Assembly: GCA_003133815.1 (NCBI GenBank)
Contig: PKZR01000446.1
Location: 1-10,506 of the forward strand
Source of the DNA: Limisphaerales bacterium
Lineage (GTDB): Bacteria; Verrucomicrobiota; Verrucomicrobiia; Limisphaerales; UBA11358
Direction of reading: 5' to 3'
DNA length: 10,506 nt
In this document: one piece after another, positions 1 to 5,534 of the stretch
Layout of the letters: every line of letters starts with the position of its first letter
How positions within the stretch are numbered: position 1 is the first letter of the stretch
Position numbers and translations under genes: made by a program
The notes under the pieces: generated by a model
What the model was told of the DNA's origin: nothing
The model's database searches: none
The model's input: only the letters and a program-made list of their open reading frames with translations

Positions 1-404
1 ATGCGGCGCGTGAGGCGTTAATAGTTATTTTACGCGCTCTTATTTCATATGTAGAGAAAGTTGCAATGGGAGATCCCATCATCATGCTTTCGGCCGGATT
101 CGACATCAACAGTTCCGAGCATTCACCCACGACTGTGACAACGCCTGTGATTCAAGGGATTGATTTTGGCAACAAATGCAGCGTCATCATCCATGCCGGT
201 TCGATGGGCAGTGCCGTCCTGCTCAAGGTGCGCTACCGCATTCCGGGCGGGCCGTGGATTGACGGGGTGACGAGTTCGCAGGCGCGGAACATCGTGCAGG
301 ACGGGCTGACATCGGGCCAGACGTATGAGTTCGCGTTGCAGGCATTTGGCACCAACAACCAGGTGAGCGACTGGAGCGATTACGTCTCCCACATGGCACC
401 GTGA
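1..404 (+). CDS. Fibronectin type III-like protein, C-terminal part (5' end outside window)
   Basis: The frame is open from the first full codon at position 3, with no stop before the TGA ending at 404, so the ATG at 66 is probably internal. The upstream codons read as a plausible amphipathic helix (ALIVILRALISYVEKVA) running straight into MGDPIIMLSAGFDI. The last ~75 residues look like a fibronectin III sandwich: a VRYRIPGGPW strand, the turn LTSGQTYEFALQAFG, and a final WSDYVSHMAP. Visible length is 133 residues. From memory, verrucomicrobial genomes carry small proteins with a helical N-terminus and one C-terminal FnIII domain; this matches their C-terminal half. No catalytic motif is visible and the function is unknown; binding or scaffolding is only a guess. 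I am fairly sure it is coding and continues upstream, less sure of the family. Confidence 0.7.
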   Translation, partial: AAREALIVILRALISYVEKVAMGDPIIMLSAGFDINSSEHSPTTVTTPVIQGIDFGNKCSVIIHAGSMGSAVLLKVRYRIPGGPWIDGVTSSQARNIVQDGLTSGQTYEFALQAFGTNNQVSDWSDYVSHMAP

Positions 405-532
405 GTTTTGGGAAGGGAAAAAGGTGACATCGGCAGACGGGAAGATGAACCACCACTTGTCTCGCCGAAATCGGATGAAGGCGGAAGACACAAAGTTTCT
501 GGAAACGACGAACAATTCGACTTCTCCATGAC

Positions 533-664
533 GTAGGAGCCGACGTGAGGAGACTCATTCTGGAAAATCCGCTATCCGCGATCAGCACTCCGAATTATTA
601 TGAGACTCGTCACCTCGTCTCCTACGATTATTTTTGTAGCAGCGGAAGTCAGTCCGCTCATTAT
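533..664. repeat. Cluster of three ~26 bp dispersed repeats, two forming an inverted pair
   Basis: Three copies of one motif lie downstream of the FnIII gene: 533-559 (+), 601-625 (-, extending to about 593) and 636-662 (+). All begin GTAG and end CTCA when oriented alike; a rough shared pattern is GTAGNAGNCGANGTNANGAG followed by NCTCA. Copies 533-559 and 601-625 match at about 22 of 27 positions in opposite orientation, so the transcript could fold into a long imperfect hairpin. The third copy is more diverged (about 19 of 27 against the first) and contains a 6 bp stem at 641-658. A fourth copy lies at 2432-2456. The rest of 405-684 shows no convincing gene. It is probably a REP-like or MITE-like intergenic element. 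Confidence 0.7.
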
Positions 665-684
665 TCCGGCAGGCCGCTAACGTC

Positions 685-1314
685 TTATCCCGGTTTGGCT
701 GCTGGAGCTGCCGCCTTGGCTGGTTTGGTCTGGCGCAGATAAACCACCAGCCGATAGCCGAGCAGGACGGCCAGCACCGCCGCAAATACGAGCGGCTGGC
801 GGACGTCCGCCTTCACCTGCATATAATAATGAATCACACCCGCGATGGCCGCCACATAAGCGAGCCGGTGCAGAGCGCGCCAGCGTTTGCCGCCCAGCCG
901 TTTTATCATCGCGTTGGTGGAGGTGATGGCCAGAGGTATCATCACAATCAATGCCGTGCTGCCGACAATCAGGTATTTGCGTTTCAGCATTTCCGTCAAC
1001 GTGCTGGAAACACTGAATCCCCGGTCGAGACTGAAGAAACACAGAAAATGCAGGCAGCCGTAAAAGAAGGCATAAAGGCCGAGCATCCGGCGGAATTGAA
1101 TCAGCCAGTTCCAGCCGGTGATTTTGCGCAGGGGCGTCACCGCCATCGTCAGCACCAGGAAAATCAGCGTCATCATGCCGGTCGTCAGGATGAGGAAATT
1201 CTGCGGGTTGGCGCCGAGCTGCTGGTGTCCCTGATCCCACACCAGCAACGCCAGCGGCACCAGTCCGTTGACCAGAATCAGAAGCTTGATGAAGCGGATG
1301 TCGTTTTCTTTCAT
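685..1314 (-). CDS. msrQ: MsrQ, haem b membrane subunit of the periplasmic methionine sulfoxide reductase
   Basis: A 209-residue polytopic membrane protein of the ferric-reductase-like family, the size expected of MsrQ (formerly YedZ). MsrQ passes electrons from the quinone pool or flavin reductase through haem to MsrP in the periplasm. Hydrophobic segments lie at about residues 8-26, 40-60, 76-95, 114-132, 150-168 and 175-193. The diagnostic FRRMLGLYAFFYGCLHF is at 74-90, and histidines at 89, 149 and 162 fit the family's haem-ligand positions. The Ala/Lys/Pro tail (195-209) is probably a disordered cytoplasmic end. The start is ATG at 1314, 9 bp after the msrP stop, so the two form an operon in the usual msrP-msrQ order. 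No Shine-Dalgarno sequence is visible. Confidence 0.93.
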   Translation of the reverse strand: MKENDIRFIKLLILVNGLVPLALLVWDQGHQQLGANPQNFLILTTGMMTLIFLVLTMAVTPLRKITGWNWLIQFRRMLGLYAFFYGCLHFLCFFSLDRGFSVSSTLTEMLKRKYLIVGSTALIVMIPLAITSTNAMIKRLGGKRWRALHRLAYVAAIAGVIHYYMQVKADVRQPLVFAAVLAVLLGYRLVVYLRQTKPAKAAAPAAKPG

Positions 1315-1323
1315 GGCCGGGCA

Positions 1324-2304
1324 TCAGAAATTTTTGCGCAGATCTATCCCGGCGTATAAATACCCCACCTGTTCCTCGTAGCCATTAAACATCAGCGTCG
1401 GACGCCGGCCTGATTCGCCTATGCGCTGTTCGGTGGCCTGGCTCCAGCGCGGATGATCCACCTGCGGATTCACATTGGCATAGAAGCCGTATTCATTCGG
1501 CGCATACTCGCTCCATGAAGTGCGCGGCTGCTCGGCCACCAGCTTGATTTTGACAATGGATTTGATGCCCTTGAAACCGTATTTCCACGGCGTAACCAGC
1601 CGGATGGGTGCGCCATCCTGCGGCGGGAGTGCGCGGCCATAAATTCCGCTGGCCAGAATTGCCAGCGGGTGCATCGCCTCGTCCAACCGCAATCCCTCGA
1701 CATAAGGCCAGTTCAGCACATCACTGCGCTGGCCCGGCATCCGCTTGGGATCAAGCAATGTCTCGAACGCTACAAAGTTCGCGTCGCTCGTTGGCTCGAC
1801 CACGTCGAGAAGTTTGGACAGCGAAAACCCCGCCCACGGAATCACCATGGACCACCCCTCCACGCAACGCATCCGGTAAATGCGTTCCTCTGGCGGACTG
1901 ATTTTCAGCAAATCATCGAGGCCGAAAACCTTTGGCTTGTTCACCAAACCCTCAACCGACACCTGCCAGCCTTTCGTGTCAAACCCCTGCGCCGCCGATG
2001 CGACGCCTTCCTTGTCGGTGGAAAATTCATAGAAATTATTATAGTGCGTGATGTCTTCAAACGAAGTCTCCGGCTCGTCCACGCGGAAGCCGGTGGCGGC
2101 ATTGGTCGCCGACGGCGCGGAGATGACGCCTTCGAGCTTCGCCGTTTTAACTTCACCCATGGCCACGGGATTGAGCCGCCGATACGCCGCGCCGGTGGCC
2201 ACCGCGCTGGCCGCCAAGATTCCGGTCCTGATGAAGTTCCGGCGGTTGAAATAAACCGTGGGCGGAGTTATCTCATTGGCGGAAATTTTGTCCTGCTCTT
2301 TCAT
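1324..2304 (-). CDS. msrP: MsrP, molybdopterin protein-methionine-sulfoxide reductase catalytic subunit
   Basis: A 326-residue member of the sulfite-oxidase fold family (formerly YedY). It reduces methionine sulfoxide in oxidised periplasmic proteins, using Mo-molybdopterin and electrons from MsrQ. A twin-arginine signal is clear: RRNFIR at 21-26 followed by an Ala-rich hydrophobic stretch (27-40), so it is exported folded by Tat. The conserved YNNFYEF is at 88-94. RMRCVEGWSM at 145-154 contains Cys147, the expected molybdenum ligand. PWKYGFKGIKSIVKI is at 239-253, and the family's end region with WSEYAP and HPRWSQA follows. The full length and both termini look intact. The start ATG (2304) places the Tat motif about 20 residues in, which is normal. 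It is the first gene of the msrPQ pair; its promoter should lie in 2305-2460. Confidence 0.95.
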   Translation of the reverse strand: MKEQDKISANEITPPTVYFNRRNFIRTGILAASAVATGAAYRRLNPVAMGEVKTAKLEGVISAPSATNAATGFRVDEPETSFEDITHYNNFYEFSTDKEGVASAAQGFDTKGWQVSVEGLVNKPKVFGLDDLLKISPPEERIYRMRCVEGWSMVIPWAGFSLSKLLDVVEPTSDANFVAFETLLDPKRMPGQRSDVLNWPYVEGLRLDEAMHPLAILASGIYGRALPPQDGAPIRLVTPWKYGFKGIKSIVKIKLVAEQPRTSWSEYAPNEYGFYANVNPQVDHPRWSQATEQRIGESGRRPTLMFNGYEEQVGYLYAGIDLRKNF

Positions 2305-2319
2305 CGGATAAACAAACAG

Positions 2320-2382
2320 TTAAACGGCACGGTAGATTAGCAGAGTTTCAAGCATCTGTCCGGCAAATTTTTCAGGCTGCAT
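2320..2382 (-). other. Possible 20-codon ORF just upstream of msrP
   Basis: On the minus strand an ATG at 2382 opens a 20-residue frame, MQPEKFAGQMLETLLIYRAV, ending TAA at 2320, 15 bp before the msrP start. The ATG overlaps the TGA of a preceding open stretch as TGATG. That stretch runs leftward out of the dispersed repeat at 2432-2456 and ends KSEILGKHIAKKLV. Both peptides look protein-like in composition, but they are too short to judge. They could be a leader peptide, a gene remnant or chance. Confidence 0.2.
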
Positions 2383-2431
2383 CACACCAATTTCTTCGCA
2401 ATGTGTTTGCCGAGGATTTCCGATTTCAGTT

Positions 2432-2456
2432 TGAGCCTCGTCACCTCGTCTCCTAC
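2432..2456 (-). repeat. Fourth copy of the ~26 bp dispersed repeat
   Basis: This 25 bp stretch differs from 601-625 at a single base (C for A at the fifth position) and has the same orientation. The two copies lie 1.8 kb apart on either side of msrPQ. Such conservation outside coding sequence points to a multi-copy intergenic family rather than chance. On the minus strand it can be read through as VGDEVTRL, which could mislead gene callers. Confidence 0.75.
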
Positions 2457-2467
2457 AAAATCACGAT

Positions 2468-2503
2468 GGCTGGCAGGGCTGGCAGGGGACTGCCCGTCCT
2501 GCC
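2468..2503. repeat. 9 bp tandem repeat and GC-rich hairpin upstream of the GH43-like gene
   Basis: GGCTGGCAG occurs twice in perfect tandem (2468-2485). It runs into a possible hairpin in which GGCAGG (2481-2486) pairs with CCTGCC (2498-2503). This stretch sits between the dispersed repeat and the lipoprotein start at 2587. It could affect the leader of that gene or be another intergenic repeat; the evidence is structure only. Confidence 0.4.
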
Positions 2504-2586
2504 TGATTTGCCATTCTTAAGATAAACTGTCCTATTGCAGTCACTCGGGAAAAATCCCATTCTTTTTCATGTTCCCTGATGTACCC

Positions 2587-3657
2587 ATGAAAATTTTCCC
2601 GTTCATTTGCGCCATCGCCATTTTGTTGGCGGGCTGCTCCAGCACACCTCCGGCGGGTGGGATTGCCGGCTCGGTTCCACGTGCGGACCGGGCCGCCGCG
2701 AAGCCGCTTTACCGCGACCCAATCATGGACGGCGCGACGGACCCGACCATCATCTGGAGTCCCAAGGACAACAAATGGTTCATGTTCTACACCAGCCGCC
2801 GCGCCAATGTGCCGGGATTGCCGGGCGGAGTGGCCTGGGTGCATGGTTGTCCCATTGGCATCGCGACATCGGACGACGGCGCCACATGGAAATATCTCCG
2901 CGACGCAAACATCATCTACAAGGGCGCCGTCGCCGACAAAACCTACTGGGCGCCCGCCGTGGTTGAACACAACGGTCTTTTCCACATGTATCTCGTCTAT
3001 GTTCCCGGCGTCTTCGACAACTGGAACCATCCGCGCTACATCCTTCACCTGACGAGCAGCGATCTGAACAACTGGCAGTATGAATCCACGTTGCCGCTAT
3101 CGCATCCCAAGGTGATTGACGCCGGCGTGCTGCACCTGGCCGACGGGACATGGCGTCTGTGGTATAAGGACGAGGCCACCGGCTCCTCGTGCAATGAGGC
3201 GGACAGCACGGACCTGTATCATTGGACGGATCACGGGCGGGTTCCGGGTTTGTCCGACCGGGGCGGGGAAGCGCCGGTGGCCTTTCATTGGCAGGGGCAT
3301 TACTGGTTGTTCCGCGACATAGGAACCGGCCTTGCGCTGTATCGCTCGGAAAATGCGGCGGACTGGGTGCGGGTGGGGACGATGCTTGCAGACCGGGGCA
3401 CAGGCCCGGACGACACCGGCGTGGGACATCATCCGGACATCATCCTTTCCGGCGACCGCGCCTACATGTTTTATTTCGTGCAGCCGGGCACCAGCGCCAC
3501 GCCCGGCGGTCCGCCCGACAACAGACGCAGCAGCATTCAGGTTGTTGAACTGAAATACGACGCCACAAACAACATCCTTGCGGCCGACCGCAACAGCCCG
3601 GCGATGATCAATCTGCAGCCGCCGAAAGATTTGGAAACGGAGTCTAAATTCAATTGA
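2587..3657 (+). CDS. GH43-like five-bladed beta-propeller glycosidase, lipoprotein
   Basis: A 356-residue protein starting MKIFPFICAIAILLAGCSS. This is a type II lipoprotein signal with lipobox L14-A15-G16-C17, so the enzyme is probably tethered to a membrane. An ATG at 2569 would add six residues, but the 2587 start gives the better signal. The rest looks like a clan GH-F beta-propeller: DGATDPTIIW at 48-57 (Asp52, candidate catalytic base), repeated FMFYTS, FHMYLVY and RLWYKD blade strands, YWAPAVV at 120-126, KVIDAGVL at 175-182 (Asp178, candidate pKa modulator), GGEAP at 226-230 (Glu228, candidate general acid) and GHHPDI at 280-285. All three acidic residues appear present. Substrate is uncertain; side-chain arabinose, xylose or galactose of pectin is an inference from the neighbouring kduI, kduD and GH105 genes. 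Related propeller families such as GH117 or GH130 cannot be excluded. It converges with kduD. Confidence 0.75.
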   Translation: MKIFPFICAIAILLAGCSSTPPAGGIAGSVPRADRAAAKPLYRDPIMDGATDPTIIWSPKDNKWFMFYTSRRANVPGLPGGVAWVHGCPIGIATSDDGATWKYLRDANIIYKGAVADKTYWAPAVVEHNGLFHMYLVYVPGVFDNWNHPRYILHLTSSDLNNWQYESTLPLSHPKVIDAGVLHLADGTWRLWYKDEATGSSCNEADSTDLYHWTDHGRVPGLSDRGGEAPVAFHWQGHYWLFRDIGTGLALYRSENAADWVRVGTMLADRGTGPDDTGVGHHPDIILSGDRAYMFYFVQPGTSATPGGPPDNRRSSIQVVELKYDATNNILAADRNSPAMINLQPPKDLETESKFN

Positions 3658-3679
3658 ACCGGAACGGGCGGTTCCGGTT
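3657..3679. terminator. Hairpin between convergent GH43-like gene and kduD
   Basis: A perfect 9 bp stem (AACCGGAAC, loop GGGCG, GTTCCGGTT) begins at the last base of the lipoprotein stop codon, 20 bp from the kduD stop. It is flanked by T on the right and A/T on the left. The placement suits a bidirectional terminator, although the T tracts are short. Confidence 0.6.
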
Positions 3680-3698
3680 TATGGCCGGCAAACGGACC

Positions 3699-4481
3699 TC
3701 ATCGCGCCAGCCAGCCGCCGTCCATGTTCATAATGGTGCCGTTGAGGTAATCCGCATCCTTTGACGCCAGAAACAGGATGCCGCCCGCAACGTCCTCGGG
3801 CGTGCCCCAGCGGGCTTCCGGGATGCGGTCGAGGATGGATTTGCTGCGGACGGGATCTTCGCGCAAAGGCTTGGTGTTGTCCGTGGCGATGTAACCGGGG
3901 GCGACGGCGTTGAAGTTCATGCGCTCCTTGGCGAGTTCGTTGGCGAACGCCTTGGTGATGCCGGCGATGCCGCTCTTGCTGGCGGTATAGCCGGGAACAA
4001 AAATCCCGCCCTGAAACGACAGCATGGAGGCGATGTTGACGACCTTGAGCCGGGCGTCAGCCGGGGATTTTTCGCGTCCGCCGGTCAGCCACCATTTGCT
4101 TACCGCCTGCGTGAGGAAAAACGGCGCGGACAAATTGATTTGCAGGACGGCGTTCCAGTCGGCCTCGGAATGATCCGCGATGGGCGCGCGTTTGATGATG
4201 CCGGCATTGTTGACGAGGATGTCCACGCGCCCGGCGTCCGTCACGGCCTGAGCGATGAGTTCCGCCGCGCGCTTTTGGTTGAGCTTGCCGAAATCCTCGG
4301 TGTAGGCGTTGAATTTTGCGCCGAGGGTTTTCATCTTGGCCGTGATTTCCGCCGGATCGCCGACGCAAATGCTGATGACGTGCGCGCCTTCGCGGGCGAA
4401 TGCGAGTGCGATGGCCTGGCCGATGCCGCGGCAGGCCCCGGTGACGATGGCTACTTTGTTCTCGAAACGTTTTGTATTCAT
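3699..4481 (-). CDS. kduD: KduD, 2-dehydro-3-deoxy-D-gluconate 5-dehydrogenase
   Basis: A 260-residue short-chain dehydrogenase. It reduces 2,5-diketo-3-deoxygluconate (DKII) with NAD(P)H to 2-keto-3-deoxygluconate (KDG) in the cytoplasm, the step after KduI. The nucleotide-binding TGACRGIG is at 14-21 and NNAG at 91-94. The catalytic set is N116, S152, Y165 and K169 (YTASK). The C-terminal half has PGYIATDNTKPLR and the end DGGWLAR, closely recalling E. coli KduD. A short insertion around 133-143 (LTGGREKSPAD) is typical of KduD relatives that have a longer loop. The start ATG at 4481 puts the Rossmann glycine motif at the normal place. It lies 69 bp downstream of kduI on the same strand, separated by a palindromic element; the two are likely cotranscribed. 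Confidence 0.93.
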   Translation of the reverse strand: MNTKRFENKVAIVTGACRGIGQAIALAFAREGAHVISICVGDPAEITAKMKTLGAKFNAYTEDFGKLNQKRAAELIAQAVTDAGRVDILVNNAGIIKRAPIADHSEADWNAVLQINLSAPFFLTQAVSKWWLTGGREKSPADARLKVVNIASMLSFQGGIFVPGYTASKSGIAGITKAFANELAKERMNFNAVAPGYIATDNTKPLREDPVRSKSILDRIPEARWGTPEDVAGGILFLASKDADYLNGTIMNMDGGWLAR

Positions 4482-4489
4482 AAATATTT

Positions 4490-4547
4490 GGTAGGGCGAT
4501 GCAGCTGCGTCGCCGAGATTTGGGCTGCGCAGCAGCGCAGCCCTGCC
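4490..4547. repeat. REP-like double-hairpin element between kduI and kduD
   Basis: A 58 bp element fills most of the kduI-kduD gap. It has three nested symmetries: GGTAGGG (4490-4496) against CCCTGCC (4541-4547, one mismatch); a near-perfect 20 bp palindrome at 4495-4514 (GGCGATGCAG / CTGCGTCGCC); and a perfect 9 bp stem with loop AGCA at 4522-4543 (GGGCTGCGC / GCGCAGCCC). Similar GGTAGGGCGAYGC-type repeats are, as I recall, abundant in verrucomicrobial genomes. In an operon transcript such hairpins could stabilise the upstream kduI part or attenuate kduD. Confidence 0.7.
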
Positions 4548-4550
4548 GTT

Positions 4551-5387
4551 TTAACGTAAATCTGGCGGCTTCACGGCATCCATGTCGTCGAACACCTGGT
4601 TTTCGCCGGCCATGCCCCAGATAAACTTGTAATTGCCCGTGCCGCAGCCGCAATGGATGGACCAGTTCGGCGAGAGAGCGACCTCGTCGTTGTGCAGGAA
4701 CAAATGACGCGTCTGCTGCGGTTCGCCCATGAAATGCGCCAGGACCTTTTCGCCGAGGTCGAAATAAAAATAAATCTCCGTGCGCCGCCAGTGCGTGTGC
4801 GGCGGGAAGGAATTCCATACGTTGCCCGGTTCCAGCGCCGTGAAGCCCATCACCAGCTGGCAGCTTTGGATGCCGCCCTGATGGATGAATTTGTAAATGG
4901 TCCGCTTGTTGGCCGTTTCCTGCGAGCCGAGGGCGACGGGTGAGGCGTCCTTGGATTTCATCATCGCAGCCGGATGCGCCGCATGTGCGGGACAGCTCAG
5001 GAAATAAAACTTCCCCGGAGTATTCGCATCGCTGCTTTCAAAGGAAACCTGCTTTGTGCCCACCGGCAGATAAACGCAGTCAAGCTTGTCGAGCGCGAAC
5101 GTTTTGCCGTCGGCAACGACCTTGCCCGCGCCGCCGATGTTGATGGCTCCAAGCTCGCGTTGTTCCAGAAAGAAGGCGCGTCCGGTTTCCTTGTGGTTTG
5201 GCAGCTCAACGGGTTTCGCCGCCGGCATCACGCCGCCGACCACAAGGCGGTCGAGGTCGGTGAAGTGGCCGCGCAATTCTCCCGGCGCGAAAAGGTTGCT
5301 GATTTGAAACGTCTCGCGGAGCTGCTGTGTGGACATTCCGGCGACGTCCTGCGGGCGCGGTGTCCGGCGGATGGAATTTTCAAACAT
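4551..5387 (-). CDS. kduI: KduI, 5-dehydro-4-deoxy-D-glucuronate isomerase
   Basis: A 278-residue cupin-fold isomerase, the same length as E. coli KduI. It converts 5-keto-4-deoxyuronate (DKI), released from unsaturated oligogalacturonides, to 2,5-diketo-3-deoxygluconate for KduD. The start MFENSIRRTPRPQD at 5387 is chosen because it gives the family length; a longer frame to 5474 would run through intergenic hairpins. Family motifs include DRLVVGGVMPA (46-56), REL-GAINIGGAG (78-88), PPHTHWRRTEIYFYF (195-209), NWSIHCGCGT (241-250) and FIWGMAGENQVFDDMD (255-270). The zinc ligands expected in the family are present as His197, His199, Glu204 and His245. It is first in a kduI-kduD operon and divergent from the GH105 fusion, whose product should be its substrate. 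Confidence 0.95.
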   Translation of the reverse strand: MFENSIRRTPRPQDVAGMSTQQLRETFQISNLFAPGELRGHFTDLDRLVVGGVMPAAKPVELPNHKETGRAFFLEQRELGAINIGGAGKVVADGKTFALDKLDCVYLPVGTKQVSFESSDANTPGKFYFLSCPAHAAHPAAMMKSKDASPVALGSQETANKRTIYKFIHQGGIQSCQLVMGFTALEPGNVWNSFPPHTHWRRTEIYFYFDLGEKVLAHFMGEPQQTRHLFLHNDEVALSPNWSIHCGCGTGNYKFIWGMAGENQVFDDMDAVKPPDLR

Positions 5388-5395
5388 GATGCACC

Positions 5396-5423
5396 AGTGT
5401 AAATTCCCGTGGCGCGCGGTCAA
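5396..5423 (-). promoter_or_regulatory. Candidate sigma70-like promoter of kduI
   Basis: On the minus strand, TTGACC (5423-5418) and TACACT (5401-5396) are separated by 16 bp. They match the TTGACA/TATAAT consensus at 5 and 4 of 6 positions. A start a few bases downstream of the -10 box would fall only about 2-4 bases before the kduI ATG, giving an almost leaderless mRNA, consistent with the absence of a Shine-Dalgarno sequence. This is by-eye matching only. Confidence 0.3.
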
Positions 5424-5439
5424 CGCTGGAGTTGTAGAC

Positions 5440-5485
5440 GCACTTGTAAAAGTGCGGAACACCCGCGTTTTCACAAACGCGGGTG
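5440..5485. repeat. Paired perfect hairpins in the kduI / GH105 divergent control region
   Basis: Two perfect stem-loops sit side by side: GCACTT-GTAA-AAGTGC (5440-5455) and an 11 bp stem CACCCGCGTTT / AAACGCGGGTG with loop TCAC (5460-5485). They occupy the middle of the 147 bp gap between divergent kduI and the GH105 fusion. They are either a REP-like repeat or regulator-binding palindromes. The double-hairpin layout resembles the element at 4490-4547 in design but not in sequence. Confidence 0.6.
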
Positions 5486-5534
5486 CATTGAGTTTTCATT
5501 TGCATCAATCCTATTTTGCAGGCAATTTTTCGGC

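Noticed and set aside
533..664. Possible CRISPR array from the repeated ~26 bp motif
   Set aside because: Copies differ in orientation, identity and spacing, and no cas gene is present.
829..1359. Plus-strand frame opposite msrQ
   Set aside because: Gln/His-rich antisense shadow of a membrane-protein gene; no domain signature.
2461..3048. Minus-strand frame opposite the GH43-like lipoprotein
   Set aside because: Shadow of the lipoprotein gene that runs on through GC-rich repeat sequence; no motif.
4057..4818. Minus-strand frame bridging kduD and kduI
   Set aside because: It is out of frame with two well-recognised genes and passes through the hairpin element; the translation is Arg/His-rich.
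5388..5474. N-terminal extension of kduI to an upstream start at 5474
   Set aside because: It would run through the intergenic hairpins and add 29 residues not seen in KduI; the 5387 ATG gives exactly the 278-residue family length.
5409..5534. N-terminal extension of the GH105 fusion to 5409
   Set aside because: It overlaps the divergent control region and would bury the clear signal peptide that begins at 5535.
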